Source: Paraphaeosphaeria minitans
Taxonomy: Eukaryota > Ascomycota > Dothideomycetes > Pleosporales > Didymosphaeriaceae
Direction: 5' to 3'
DNA: 64,000 nucleotides
Assembly: GCA_015832175.1 (NCBI GenBank)
Contig: WJXW01000003.1
Coordinates: 930,001 to 994,000, forward strand
Made by a program: the position numbers and the translations under genes. Positions within the stretch are counted from its first letter, which is position 1; the number at the start of each line of letters is the position of its first letter. The notes below the pieces were generated by a model. It saw only the letters and a program-made list of their open reading frames with translations, ran no database searches and had not been told where the DNA came from. Shown here one piece after another: positions 11,951 to 23,125 of this stretch.

Positions 11951-12508
11951 ATGCTCATCCCCACGCTTCTCGCCCTCTTCACAACTGCCTTCGCACGTCC
12001 GATGGCAGAACTCACAAACGTGTGTCTGCCCCCCACCTCCACCTCCTCATCTCGTTCACACAAAAAAAAACAGAGTCTGATAGCTAGGACCAGGTGTACG
12101 TATGCGAACACGTAAACTGGGGCGGCGCATGCATCAACGTCCTCTACGCCATCGGCTCCGGCGACTGCGTCTCGCTCGACGGAACAGCGAGTTCCATCCG
12201 CCCGGACAGGGGCTTCTCGTGCACGTTTTACAAGTGCGTTTTGGCTCTTCTTTCCCTTGCCTGGCCCCGTTGCTCGTCCGCATATCCTACGGTTTTTTTT
12301 TCTTTTTCTTTCTTCTTCCTCTTCCTCCCAGGTGGCTTGCACGAGCGATGGTATGGTAGCCTGACTGACGAGTGGTAGGAATGGCTCCTGCCGCACCTTC
12401 GACGGCAGCGCCTCGCTCAAGTTGCAGGACCCGGGGAGTACGGATTTGACTAAGGAGGCTGGCGGGTGGAACGATGCGGCGAGGGGGTTTCAGTGTTTTA
12501 GGGTGTAA
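11951..12508 (+). CDS. Small secreted cysteine-rich protein
   Basis: Exons are 11951-12019, 12088-12233 and 12379-12508, giving 114 residues. Intron 1 (68 bp) runs from GTGTGT to GCTAG. Intron 2 (145 bp) has GTGCGT, a CTGAC branch and GGTAG. The N-terminus MLIPTLLALFTTAFA is a clear signal peptide with cleavage likely after AFA. The mature part carries six cysteines (VYVCEH, GACI, GDCV, FSCTFYK, GSCRTF, FQCF), which could form three disulfides. The RPDRGFSCTFYK core and the WNDAARGFQCF end give it a regular domain look. It resembles fungal small secreted proteins with a possible beta/gamma-crystallin-like fold; that resemblance is inference. It is too fragmented to appear as one open frame. 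The exact intron 1 acceptor is uncertain by 6 bp. Function is unknown; an effector or antimicrobial role is possible but not shown. Confidence 0.72.
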
Positions 12509-13569
12509 GATCCACGAAGGGGTGGAGAAGTGGATAGATGATGGTAATGTAATGAGATGGGATGCTGGGTTGGGAGGCGCGGAAAGGGGTCCAACGTGGT
12601 GAGTTTGGTTCTTGGGGGCACGGGAAGGTTGGAAAAGAGTTTATAGGTGCGATGGGTTGGGATGGGGTGGGATGAGATGAGATGAGAGCATTGTTTCAGT
12701 TGGATAGTTAGTGCGTCGCAAGTTTTATTAGGTGATGCTATTTCGAGTTTGGTTGCTCACAGTATAGCTTGAGGTGACTTGATGCACTTTACGATGCCTC
12801 CTGACTGTCTGTATACCAAGTCCTGTGTTTGCACCCTAGCTGCCGTATATTATGCTCAAGTCGCACATGTCGAGGGTTCACTGTACTTGGTACTGCAGAG
12901 TTTTGCCCAAGGGCTGCACGGGTAACAGCTGTTATTCGACTTCGCCCCCACGTTAACAGAATATACACGATATATGAGGCAATGGTCGTGACGGGCTTGC
13001 CTAGACAGGGAGGACCAAAGATTTGCTTGTAAATTGACCGATCTCCTATCAACCCTCTCGATATACCGACTGTCATAGCCATTGCTGTGCTAACTTAGAT
13101 AGGTAATTGGACTGCTTGATCTATAACAATTTTGTCCGCGATTATTGTGAACGTGGGCACATTGGTGACCCTCGCGTTGCGGAAGCCATGGTGCAAGCTG
13201 GTATGGTTCGACACGTGGGAACTGTGTTCTGGTTGTCCTTTAGATTCCATCAAGTCAAGGTACTAAGAGGATGACAACAGAAAGTGTGTTCATCATTCTT
13301 GAATCACAAGCCAAAATGCGGAGCAGGAGCTATCTCGTTCGAGTTAGGTGGTTTGTGGGGATCAGAACGGGCCGAGGCTGTGGAGCTAGAGATGCAGTTC
13401 ACATGCGGCTCAGATGCGCACCACCGATTGAACATCGGCCAACTATGCATCAAGCTCCTGGCGGTTGAGCAGCCTCATCACAGCTCGAACATCGTGCAAA
13501 TACGATTCGTGACACCCATCGGAACAACCTACAGCACCGCCCAGCCCGAATGACGACCCCACGATAGCC
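12509..13569. other. Intergenic region without a recognised gene
   Basis: About 1 kb holds only short unsupported frames. A GATGGGATGAGATGAGA-like purine repeat lies near 12650-12690. It presumably includes the promoter of the ABC transporter. Confidence 0.5.
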
Positions 13570-15918
13570 ATGGCCGTGCTTTCCAAGTTCGCCCACGCGC
13601 GAACCCACCTCAGCGCCTCCTCGCTGAAATCCCTCGTCAACGACTTCACGCGCATCTACCTGCAGCATCGGACCAAGATCTCGCGCGCCGTGTACCTTAC
13701 GCTCTTCGTCGCGCTCATCAACCGCATCCGCAGCGCCATCGCCGAGCAGAAAGCCGCAGCTCTACGCGCCAAAGCCCTCCGCAAGACTTCCACTGCGCCG
13801 TCCGAGGGCGAAGCCACGGGCAGGAAGAAGGTTGAGCTAAATCGCGAGTTCTTCAGGAATTTGCTCAGACTGCTGAAGATATGCATTCCCGGATGGCGGA
13901 GCAAAGAGTTCCGGCTGTTGATCAGCCATAGTGTGTTTTTGGTGCTGCGTACTATGATTAGTTTGTATGTGGCTGAGCTGGATGGACGGCTAGTTAGTAG
14001 TCTGGTTAGAGGGAAGGGGAAAGACTTTCTGTGGGGGTTGGTGTGGTGGATGGCGGTGGCGGTACCGGCAACGTTCACGAATTCTATGGTATGTGTAGCC
14101 TTCCCGAAGAGAGGAGCATATGATTGGAGGCTAACATGAGCAGCTTTCTTACCACCAGTGCAAACTGTCACTGCAGTACCGCACGAGACTCACCAGTTAT
14201 GTCCACAGCAAGTACCTCTCGCATATGACTTTCTACACGCTCTCGGCCCTCGACGACCGGATCAAGAATGCGGACCAGCTCATAACCGTGGATGTCGCCA
14301 AATTTGCCAACAGCTTAGCGGAACTGTACTCCAATCTTGCAAAACCTGTGCTTGATATGGTCGTCTATAATTACTCGCTGTCCCGCAGCGTTGGCGGCGA
14401 AGGGCTCTTCTTTATGTCGCTCCTCGTACAGCTCTCGGCGAACGTTATGCGCGCGCTCACTCCGCCATTCGGCAAATACGTTGCTGACGAGGCGCGCCTG
14501 GAAGGCGAGTTCCGCTTCCAGCACTCGCGATTGATCGACTATAGCGAGGAGGTGGCGTTGTACCATGGACACGAAGCGGAGAAGGATACACTAGACAAGG
14601 GATATTTCACCTTGATCAAACATGTGAACAGGATATTAAGACGGAGGTTCTACCATGGCGTCATGGAAGACTTTGTCATCAAGTATTTCTGGGGAGCATT
14701 GGGGTTGTTGCTATGCAGTGTGCCCGTCTTTTTCAAGGTTCCCGGGACTGGATCAAACATGGGCGATCGGACAGAGAGTGAGTATCTCCCAATATTTTCA
14801 AGAGGGTGTGTCGCTGATCTAGATTGTCAGGCTTCGTGACCAACCGCCGCATGCTCCTCATGTCGTCGGACGCATTCGGCCGCGTCATGTTCTCCTACAA
14901 GGAAATCACCGAACTCGCCGGCTACACCTCGCGCGTAGCCACGCTCCTCGATGTCATCGACGACATCCAAGCCGGCCACTTTGAGAAGAAACTCGTTTCC
15001 TCTGCGGACACGGAAGAAAACGCAGCTGTTTTGCGTGGTCGCGGCGAAGTAACGGAAGGCGAAGACATCATGTTCAAAGACGTCCCCATCGTGAGCCCCA
15101 ATGGTGACGTCCTTGTCCGCAAGCTCAGCTTTGCTGTCAAACCCGGTGACCACCTACTCATCGTTGGACCCAATGGCTGCGGAAAGTCTAGTCTGTTCCG
15201 TATTTTGGGCGGTCTGTGGCCTGTCTACGGCGGCACCGTAAGAAAACCACCGTTCGAAGCTATCTTCTACATCCCCCAGCGACCCTATCTTTCCCGCGGC
15301 ACGCTCCGCCAGCAGATCATCTACCCTGACAGCTTGCGCGAGATGCGTGATAAGAACATCACGGACGCGGATCTTTTTGCTATCCTGGAAGTCGTCGAAA
15401 TCGAGGGCATCATCGATCGGCCCGGCGGCTGGGACGCTGAACAGGAGTGGACCGATGTGTTGAGTGGTGGGCTACAGCAAAGGGTCGCAATGGCGAGATT
15501 GTTCTACCATCGCCCGCGTTATGCGATACTGGATGAGTGCACGAGTAGCGTCACGTTGGAGATCGAGCGAGTGATGTATGAGGAGGCGAAGAAGTGAGTT
15601 TTTATGTTCCAGCCTCAGAAATTACAGAAGTACTAATTATAAACAGGCTGGGCATCACGCTCATGACCGTCAGCCATAGGAGGAGTCTCTGGAAATACCA
15701 CGAGAAGATTCTGCAGTTCGATGGCCAGGGCGGGTTTGTCTTTACCAAGCTGGATGCAGAGAGGAGGTTAGAGTTGGAAGAGTAAGTCACGTTTACTATC
15801 CCTGGTATGGACGCTGTACTAATGCGTCCGCAGCGAGAAAGATGAGATTGATCTGCAGCTCCGCACTGTGCCGGACATTGAGGAGAGAATCAAGGAGCTG
15901 GAGTTGACATCGCAATAA
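13570..15918 (+). CDS. Peroxisomal ABC half-transporter, ABCD/PXA family
   Basis: Exons are 13570-14088, 14144-14777, 14831-15593, 15647-15781 and 15834-15918, giving 711 residues. All introns are 52-55 bp GT-AG with CTAAC or ACTAAT branch sites. The N-terminal half is the ABC_membrane_2 domain, with FTNSM-LSY restored by the first splice and the EAA-like loop [13 protein letters not shown] of ALD proteins. The ATPase half has Walker [10 protein letters not shown] near residue 497, signature LSGGLQQR near 595, Walker [10 protein letters not shown] near 618 and an H-loop SHR near 655. The length fits a half-size transporter that must dimerise. Family members import very-long-chain or long-chain fatty acyl-CoA into peroxisomes for beta-oxidation. 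Whether this is the PXA1 or PXA2 partner cannot be decided from the sequence alone. Confidence 0.93.
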
Positions 15919-16371
15919 GAGCTCACGGGAAATGCGGCGCTACGGTGTATTGGTGTTTTGTATGGGTCGGAGCACGAAGTGTATGTGTACGATCGGCGAA
16001 GCTTGGGCAATGCATTTGAGTCGGGTAGGTATAGAATAGATGAAGAAGTTTGTTCAAATAATGCTTCGTACGACGAGTCCTACTGAGAGCAGTCCAGGAA
16101 GTCGCTAGGTAGCTTGCAGGTGGAAGATACGCGTCAGCCGTGCGTTGTCGTTGCTCGACACCTAGCATAACCGGGTTTGCGATCACTCTAGGTAGTCAAT
16201 CCCCTCGATCATTTTGCAATCGAATACTTCATACTCGTCACATCGCGCTATCACGTGTACGACCTGTTCAGAACGGCTTGGCGCACCTGCACGAGCTTGG
16301 ACGCGTTGTTTAGCCTAGGAGTCAGGGACCCTCCAACATCCCCGTCATCCTCCCCAACTCCACCCTCAATC
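15919..16371. other. Intergenic spacer upstream of dynactin gene
   Basis: This 453-bp gap between co-directional genes contains the 3' UTR of the transporter and the promoter of the p150 gene. The p150 frame stays open back to 16255. However, the 39 extra residues are Ser/Pro-rich and unlike the family, so they are treated as 5' UTR. Confidence 0.5.
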
Positions 16372-19300
16372 ATGGCTCCAGCTTTGGATCTGAAAGCTGG
16401 CCAAGTCGTGGAGGTTCGACTCCAAAAGCCGGAGCCTATCACCCACCGCGGGACGATTCGATACATTGGCGAGGTCAATGTGCCTGGCCAGGAGGGCATT
16501 GAGTTTGTCGGCATCGAGCTCTCCTCTGCAAGCGGAAAGAACGACGGCTCGGTCCAGGGCGAACGCTACTTCCAATGCCCTCCCATGCATGGACTGTTTG
16601 CGGCTCGCGACAAAGTCACCAAGATCATACAACAAGCGCGGCCCGTCGCACCCAAAGCCGCACCTCTGAAACCAGCGACGCCCGGCGCAAGGCCTCGTCC
16701 GTCCAGCGTTGGCGCCTCCCAGACGACGACACGGTCTGATAGGCTTTCGTCTGTGGGCGGTGCGAAGCCGACGACGCTCCAACAACGCCTCGCCGCCGCT
16801 GCGAAGCCGTCTTCGCCTGTAAAGGGAGCCCCCGCACGTCCGCCTTCGACAACCCGACCGCCTTCGACAACTCGACCGCCTTCGACGACCCGACCACCGT
16901 CTGCTACTTCGAGAGCATCAATAACACCATCCGCACAATCGAGACGAGTGTCGACTGTCGGCTCATCACAACCTCCTACAACTCGCCCCATTCGCAAACC
17001 TTCCCTTAACTCCGCTGCTGCTTCCGGCGCACGCTCTACAGGTCTACGCGAGACTGCGCCTCCTCCAACGAAAGCGCCCACGGAACGCACACGACAGATT
17101 CCAGAGGCTGAATACCGACGTCTGCAGAAGCAACAGGAGGATACCTTTCAGCTGGAAGCCGATGTGCTGAAGTTGCGGACAGAAAATGAGCGGTATAAGG
17201 ATGCCATCTTCCCCAAATTGAATGAGAAGGTTCAAAAGTATGGTAATGAAAATGCTAGTATCAAAGAGGAGGTCGCTCTACTCAAAGCCGAAAATGACAA
17301 GTTGGAAAAGGCCTTGCAAGAACGCGATACAATGGTCGAGCTGGCTACCATTGACCGGGAAATGGCAGAAGAGCAAAAAGAGCAGGTCGAAGCTGAGCTG
17401 GAGAACGAGCGCGCCGTTGTTGAGGAACTCCGACTGGAACTGGAGATCAAACAGGAAGAAGCATCATTTATTGACGACGATATGCCCGAGGACGAGAAGC
17501 AACTTGCTATGCTTCGTCAAGCTCAGAATGAGAGGGATCGGTACCGGGAGGGTATCGTCAGGCTGCGCGAAATGACAAGAGAGCAGATCAAGGAGCTCGA
17601 GGTCCGCAATCGCGAACTTGAGGCTCAAGTCGCTCATACTGAAATCATTGAGGCCGATTATGCCGCCGCGAAAGACGAGATTGTGACGCTCCAAGGTTAT
17701 GTCTCGGACTTGCGGGAACGGGTCGATACGAATAACGAGATGGAAGAGATGAACGAAGAACTCATAGACAAGATCGCGACCCTCGAAGATTCCATCTCAC
17801 GTCTCCGGCTTGAGCGGAAAGAGCTTTCCACTATGGTCGAGGTCAGCAACGAAACCGTCAATGACTATGCGGATCACGCGGACGATCTGGAAGCAGAGCT
17901 TGAGACTAGGGATGCCCAGCTTGCCGATGTCTCCCGCGAACGTGATGCTGTTGAGAGAGACAACGCCGAACTGCAAGACCGTCTGTCCAAATATCAGACA
18001 GTCGCCATGGAACTGCAGTCGCAGGTCCAAGAACTGCGCGCCGACAAGGCAACAACTGAAGAGGAGGTGAAAGATGTTACGGGACGTTTCTATGAAGTCA
18101 TGGAACTACAACGGCGACTTCGCACCGCCGGTGTCAAGGACACGAACCGCCAGATCGATACTTCGCTGCAGCAGCTAGCAGCGAAGGAGGCACTAGAACA
18201 GCGCGATATGATTAAGCACTATCTGACAGAGTCCGCTTACGCCGACTTCAACGGCTCATCGGTGCAAGCGTACTTCAGGACAAAATCGATCAGCTTCAAG
18301 GCCAATCTGACCGCTTCGGTCCTCCGGACATCCGCAACCGATCAGTTCGGCGGCGAGAAAGGCCCTGAACAAGTCTTGGACGCTCTCATGCGCCATGATG
18401 TTGTCGGCCACTTCGACTACATTCACACGTATACCGAGCAAATATGGACAGCCATGGCATCTTGCACGTCAGACGAGTTCGTAAAGGCAGGTCACTTATT
18501 CCAGGATGTTGAGAGCGTACTGCGTACTGTGGAAGGGTGCATGGGCAGTCTAAAACGAGACGAACTGAATCTGAAGGATTCTTTAGAGTCTGCGCATGGC
18601 TCTTGCAATGTTCTAGGAGCAATGTACCGCTCCAACACTTACCTCTCCAACGCTCGACCGGATAGTACCATCATTCTTCATGTGTTTCTCATCCGAGCCA
18701 GTCTTGAACGCATTCGATCAGTCTTCGACGCTATCAAGACCTTTGTTTCGCGCGTTGAACCGGTCTACGAAGATGTTGAAGACCATGTGGATCTCGGTGC
18801 ATTTGCAGAACCAGCACAGACCGCTACCGAGACTCTTAACATGGTCGTCAAGTTCGGTGCTGCTTTGAAAGCACTACAGGAAGACGGTCTCTACCCCAGC
18901 CTACCGGACGGCATCGAAGCTCTTGTGGACATGAACGAATCCCTCGACCGCTTCGCAAACAAGGCACAAGGAAATGCAGCAGCGTTCATTCGCAATGTGC
19001 TGAGCAAGCTTGCGAAAGAACCCGAAGGCGTTGATGCGAACATGATGACTGTCCTGCTCGATACTCTCTTCAAGAAAGATCTACTGCGTGAACTCCACTC
19101 ATCTGTTTCCGATGCTAGTTCGCGCATCGGACAATGGAACGAACATGCTTCGATTTTGAACAACTGCCTCGAAGTCCAGCTTCAGCCGGCACCCTGGGTC
19201 GTCAAGGCCCAACAGATTGAAGCGGAGAAGAAACAATCGATCGAATCTGAGAAGAAGCTCCAACTCATCAGCACCGAGCTTCACGCAGCTTTGCTGCAAG

Positions 19301-20043
19301 TGCGTGAGCGTCAAGAGACCATCGAGACCAAGGAACTCGAGATCGAGCACCTCAAGGCCCGCGCCCAGGAAGCTGCCGTGAAGGCAAGCACCATCGAAAC
19401 CCTTCAGGTCGACCTAGACAAGGCCCGCTCCGAGCGCGAAACGTACCGCTCTGAAGCCGAGACTCTGCAAACGGAAATCGCTCGTCTCGAACGCGAAGGT
19501 GTCTCCCGGCCAGACGATATCTCAAACGCCGTCCCGGCAACGCCCCAACCGACTCGCGAGCGCCCCGAGCCCGTCGAGGCGCCGCAGGCTACCACGTCCA
19601 GCTCATTCGCCACACTCGTCAAGGCTCTTACGGAGGAAAATCAATACCTTCGCCAGCGCGAGAGCACAGACATCCTCAGCCACAACCTCGACACCGTCTT
19701 CACCAAGGCCCGCACTGAGCGTGCAGCCCGTGCTAAGGCAGATGCGCGACACAAGCAGGCGCTTGCGGCGGAGATGTTGGATATGGCGTTTACGTCGCAG
19801 CTTATGGATGTCCAGGGGAGTGTGATGAGGCCGCTGGAGTTGCGGGGTGGTGAGTTGGCTACAGATGCGGGTGGGAAGGCGGCACGTGCCTTGCCAAAGC
19901 AGCAGAAACAGAACCGCGATCTGGCGTTCCCGCTTACGTTGCAGACGGGGACGATGGCGAGCCCGCTGGCGTATGTGGATGATTTGAGCTTTGTGGATTT
20001 GTCGCCTGTTGCGGAGGCGTTTGAGGTGGGGGAGTGGATGTGA
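16372..20043 (+). CDS. Dynactin large subunit, p150Glued
   Basis: A single exon encodes 1,223 residues. Residues ~9-84 form a CAP-Gly domain with the microtubule-plus-end-binding motif GKNDG at 55-59. A basic Ser/Pro/Thr-rich linker follows, with four RPPSTT units at residues ~156-179. A long coiled coil runs from about 240 to 600. The dynactin-specific middle domain lies at about 610-880 (VVGHFDYIHTYTEQIW). Further coiled coil lies at about 945-1045 and near 1080. p150Glued links cytoplasmic dynein to microtubules and cargo; orthologues are ro-3 in Neurospora, nudM in Aspergillus and NIP100 in yeast. The start at MAPALDLKAGQ puts CAP-Gly at the N-terminus as in the family. Confidence 0.95.
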   Translation: MAPALDLKAGQVVEVRLQKPEPITHRGTIRYIGEVNVPGQEGIEFVGIELSSASGKNDGSVQGERYFQCPPMHGLFAARDKVTKIIQQARPVAPKAAPLKPATPGARPRPSSVGASQTTTRSDRLSSVGGAKPTTLQQRLAAAAKPSSPVKGAPARPPSTTRPPSTTRPPSTTRPPSATSRASITPSAQSRRVSTVGSSQPPTTRPIRKPSLNSAAASGARSTGLRETAPPPTKAPTERTRQIPEAEYRRLQKQQEDTFQLEADVLKLRTENERYKDAIFPKLNEKVQKYGNENASIKEEVALLKAENDKLEKALQERDTMVELATIDREMAEEQKEQVEAELENERAVVEELRLELEIKQEEASFIDDDMPEDEKQLAMLRQAQNERDRYREGIVRLREMTREQIKELEVRNRELEAQVAHTEIIEADYAAAKDEIVTLQGYVSDLRERVDTNNEMEEMNEELIDKIATLEDSISRLRLERKELSTMVEVSNETVNDYADHADDLEAELETRDAQLADVSRERDAVERDNAELQDRLSKYQTVAMELQSQVQELRADKATTEEEVKDVTGRFYEVMELQRRLRTAGVKDTNRQIDTSLQQLAAKEALEQRDMIKHYLTESAYADFNGSSVQAYFRTKSISFKANLTASVLRTSATDQFGGEKGPEQVLDALMRHDVVGHFDYIHTYTEQIWTAMASCTSDEFVKAGHLFQDVESVLRTVEGCMGSLKRDELNLKDSLESAHGSCNVLGAMYRSNTYLSNARPDSTIILHVFLIRASLERIRSVFDAIKTFVSRVEPVYEDVEDHVDLGAFAEPAQTATETLNMVVKFGAALKALQEDGLYPSLPDGIEALVDMNESLDRFANKAQGNAAAFIRNVLSKLAKEPEGVDANMMTVLLDTLFKKDLLRELHSSVSDASSRIGQWNEHASILNNCLEVQLQPAPWVVKAQQIEAEKKQSIESEKKLQLISTELHAALLQVRERQETIETKELEIEHLKARAQEAAVKASTIETLQVDLDKARSERETYRSEAETLQTEIARLEREGVSRPDDISNAVPATPQPTRERPEPVEAPQATTSSSFATLVKALTEENQYLRQRESTDILSHNLDTVFTKARTERAARAKADARHKQALAAEMLDMAFTSQLMDVQGSVMRPLELRGGELATDAGGKAARALPKQQKQNRDLAFPLTLQTGTMASPLAYVDDLSFVDLSPVAEAFEVGEWM
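16837..16908 (+). repeat. In-frame 18-bp repeat in the p150 linker
   Basis: Four 18-bp units encode RPPSTT (the last diverges to RPPSAT). They sit in the basic linker between CAP-Gly and the coiled coil. Being multiples of three, they can change copy number without shifting the frame. Confidence 0.8.
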
Positions 20044-21104
20044 GGGGTTCAGGGGACTGGACTGACCTCACGGATTCTCCTTTCTGTCTCGATGTGTGTG
20101 TGATTCAAGCATAGCGTGGAGTACTGTACCCTTTTCGTAGTTTGTGAGATACCCCTGGATGGAATGGCTTGGCTGACACGGTGTGAGGCGGTGGTGCTTG
20201 TGGTAATTGACAGGTAATTGACATATTACCCAAAGTTTAATAATTGCTGGTGTGGTAGTAGTTTTGCGTGAAGCGCATGGGGAATATGAGTAAGAATGAT
20301 GTGTAGGCGTGGATATGGACTGAGGAGACTTAGTGTGGAGATAGACAGTAGGGGACCTTTTGGTGCCATTACGATGCCAGGTAAGGAACATAAGGATATT
20401 TTGTGACGCGGTAGGTTTAGCACCCCGTGCTGAGATAAGATGGGCATGGGCATGATCCATCGCCGATAAAACTACGGAGGGCTCAAGAAATTTCCCAGCA
20501 CAGTGTAGGAATAATTATGGTAGCTCTGAAGCGATGGGTTGTGCGGACTCCAGTTCTAGAAAATTTGATGACAAGGGTAAGATCTTAGTGTACGTGGGTG
20601 CTTTTCTAGAGTTACGGTGTATTAGGGGAATAGCTTCGTCTGCTATGCCGCCTTCTCCTAACTACGCAAGGATCGTGGATGCGAACCGGTGTATATGACT
20701 CAACAATGGAACCTGATTCTTGGGGGCGACGACTGGTCGATCTGACCAATTGTATCACTGCGACGTTGGACAAATTTGCTAATACACTCAACATCTTGCT
20801 CTTCGACATATCGCATATTAACAAATTGTAAATTTGCATCCCCAACGCAGTACCAAGAACCATGCGTGGTTTGAATAGAGCTCCCTTCACGATCGGTCCC
20901 GTCTTTTTCCTCTATCCGTTTGTTGAAGCTTGAGGCTGCAGCTTCAGCGTACAATTCCGTCTCAAACACACATGTGACGAACGCCAGTAGATGCACCCAA
21001 CTCTTTACAATACCATATCCTACACAGCTCATTTCTTTCTCCAGTTCTTCTCCCTATGCACAAGTCAAGCGTTCTATCCGCATGCTTCCTCCATTGTCCC
21101 GCTC
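20044..21104. other. Convergent intergenic region without a recognised gene
   Basis: About 1 kb separates the 3' ends of the p150 and MRPL33 genes. Several short frames occur on both strands with no domain and no coding bias. Nothing else was recognised. Confidence 0.5.
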
Positions 21105-21374
21105 CTACGACTCCACGTGCTCGGCCCTCTTCTCGACATAGTACCCCTTGTCCGGCCTCCTTGCAGCGCGCATCTCCTCTTTCGACATTGGCTTCTCGAC
21201 CTCCTTCACATCCACCAGCTCCTTGATGCGCATTATCTGACCAGCGACGGACTGGCTGACTGGGTAGTATACGGTCGTCATGCGCTTCTTCAGACCGAGG
21301 GCATGGAGGACACCCTGAACTTTCTTAGGCATACCGATGCCGGATCGCATGAGCGTTATGCGGAAGTAGGCCAT
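21105..21374 (-). CDS. MRPL33: Mitochondrial ribosomal protein uL30m (MRPL33)
   Basis: An uninterrupted 89-residue frame begins MAYFRITLMRSGIG. It matches ribosomal L30 with the typical mitochondrial pattern: a short N-terminal beta strand, then SGIGMPKKVQGVLHALGLKK and then PVSQSVAGQIMRIKELVDVKEV. Fungal uL30m proteins are about 85-110 residues, so the length fits. It is a structural protein of the mitochondrial large subunit. The frame extends 26 residues upstream, but that part is Pro/Ser/His-rich and unlike the family, so MAYF is taken as the start. Confidence 0.9.
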   Translation of the reverse strand: MAYFRITLMRSGIGMPKKVQGVLHALGLKKRMTTVYYPVSQSVAGQIMRIKELVDVKEVEKPMSKEEMRAARRPDKGYYVEKRAEHVES

Positions 21375-23125
21375 TGTGCGGGGGTTTGGGGGGCTTGGTG
21401 GTTGGGTGTAGCTTGAGCTGAGGTGTGTGTGGTGCGTAGGCTTAAGGCGCAAGGTGCCTGCGCGGAGGTCAATCGGGCGTAATCGAGGATTTTGGTTCTA
21501 CACGTACGTCTTAGGGATGCAGTGCCGGTGCGCTGATGCTCGCGCGATGTTGCCGTCGTCAACTTTTCGAGAGCAGAGCGCCCAAGGAGAGAACGCGCTA
21601 TCCCCTATACAGCAAGCGTGACCTGCGGCGAAGAAGTCGCCTGTCCGATGTCACGTGTCGCAACCTCCACCTCACTCCAAGCTAGATCACATCGCAATGA
21701 GCATCAGTCAGCCGCCGATCCAGAATTCTGGAGGAAGTAGCGGTGAGCGACCTATTGACTTGAGGTAATGTAGCATCCAGGTTGGAATGTTGGCACCCTT
21801 CCGCGCTCCATGTTGATAGCTGCACCCATCCTCGGACCGGACGCAAGAGGCTTCGGAGCTCCGGAGGCAACAGAAGACGAGAAATCAAAGAGATATAGCA
21901 CCCTGTACTCAATGGGGCTTGAGCTTGCTGCATGTAGCCGGCTTGTAGGTACTACACGCCTTGGCGAGGCCAACGTTTGGGGTCCTGGACACGGCCCAGC
22001 TTCGCACTGATAGCAAAGGGCCCTTTCCTCGTAAAGGCGGTACTCGGCTTCTTTCAAACTCTTATTTGAGCTGATCGCTCAAATCTCAAACGCGTAAAAC
22101 AGTGGCGGGTGCCGAAGTCGTACGGTCCATGGCAAACAGCCTCAGAATCCTTTGAAGCTACCTACAAACTCTCGTTCATTGGATGTTGCTGAGTCTTCCC
22201 TTCTTCTCGTAATCAACTTCATGACTCACCGATGCGTCGACCCATTTGCCGTCCGCACTGTCATGTTCAATTTCCTTATCCTGATTTCCGTTTGACCACA
22301 CCCACGGGAAATCGCAGTTGATGCGCCAAGCTGCCAACTGGATGCAATATACGCTGGAAGACGGTCGGCCTGCTATTCTCCTGCACGAGCACATAAAAGG
22401 ACACGAACGTCCGACGGAAGTCCACGGTATGCTGCTTCTGCGTACATTGGCCGCGTTGTATGCCGCCATCTCATGCAGCCGACGGTCAAAACGCCTGGCC
22501 TATGGCAGCTTTTGGAACAGACATGCCTGGATGTCCCTGTGCTTCACTGCACGTCAAACGGATAGTGACGCCCCTTGTGCTACTCCAGCTGTGCGGCACC
22601 AGCCCCCACGCACATTTCCGAGGATTGAAAGGTCCGTATCCTGAATCGTCTCAAAGGCAGAGAGCTGTCTTTTCAGAGCTGATACTTGCGTTTCGTCGCC
22701 TCGAAGCATCGCCTACCTCTTTCCCCGTCTTTCCCTTCACCTATCTCGGAAGCGCGCGTTTGGCCCGTCTATGTGCCGACGGCTTGTGGAGCGCTCTGAT
22801 GGGTATAGGCATGCCTGCCTACATGGACACAAGGGAAATGACATGACGGTCTTCTTTGGTAGAGCCATTCGACGCTGTTTGAACAGTGCCTTTCACCGCC
22901 AGTTCATGGAGCGTTTACAAAAGAGTCCTGATGGTCGCACTTCGGTGACCTAGTCTCCACGATCTCTGTGCTCTCATACAACACCAGCAGACAACAATAT
23001 TTCGCTTGCTTCTTTAACGAACCGTACCCCTCGTTTCTATCCACGTTAGCTACTTCTGTCCTTCGCTCACCGCGAGCATCCGCGTAACACAACCCACATC
23101 CATCGTACTTCGCCTATCAACCACC
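21375..23125. other. Divergent intergenic region without a recognised gene
   Basis: About 1.75 kb lies between the MRPL33 gene and the next plus-strand gene. Frames up to 128 codons occur, but they overlap on both strands and show no motif. The region must contain two promoters. A hidden multi-exon gene cannot be excluded. Confidence 0.45.

Noticed and set aside
13271..13553. Frames of 65-89 codons before the ABC transporter
   Set aside because: They overlap, lack motifs and splice support, and lie in the likely promoter.
16255..16371. 39-residue N-terminal extension of p150Glued
   Set aside because: CAP-Gly begins at the very N-terminus in the family; the extension looks like 5' UTR.
21810..22846. 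Frames of 66-128 codons between MRPL33 and the DUF7587-like gene
   Set aside because: They compete on both strands, with no domain, start context or introns that could be supported.
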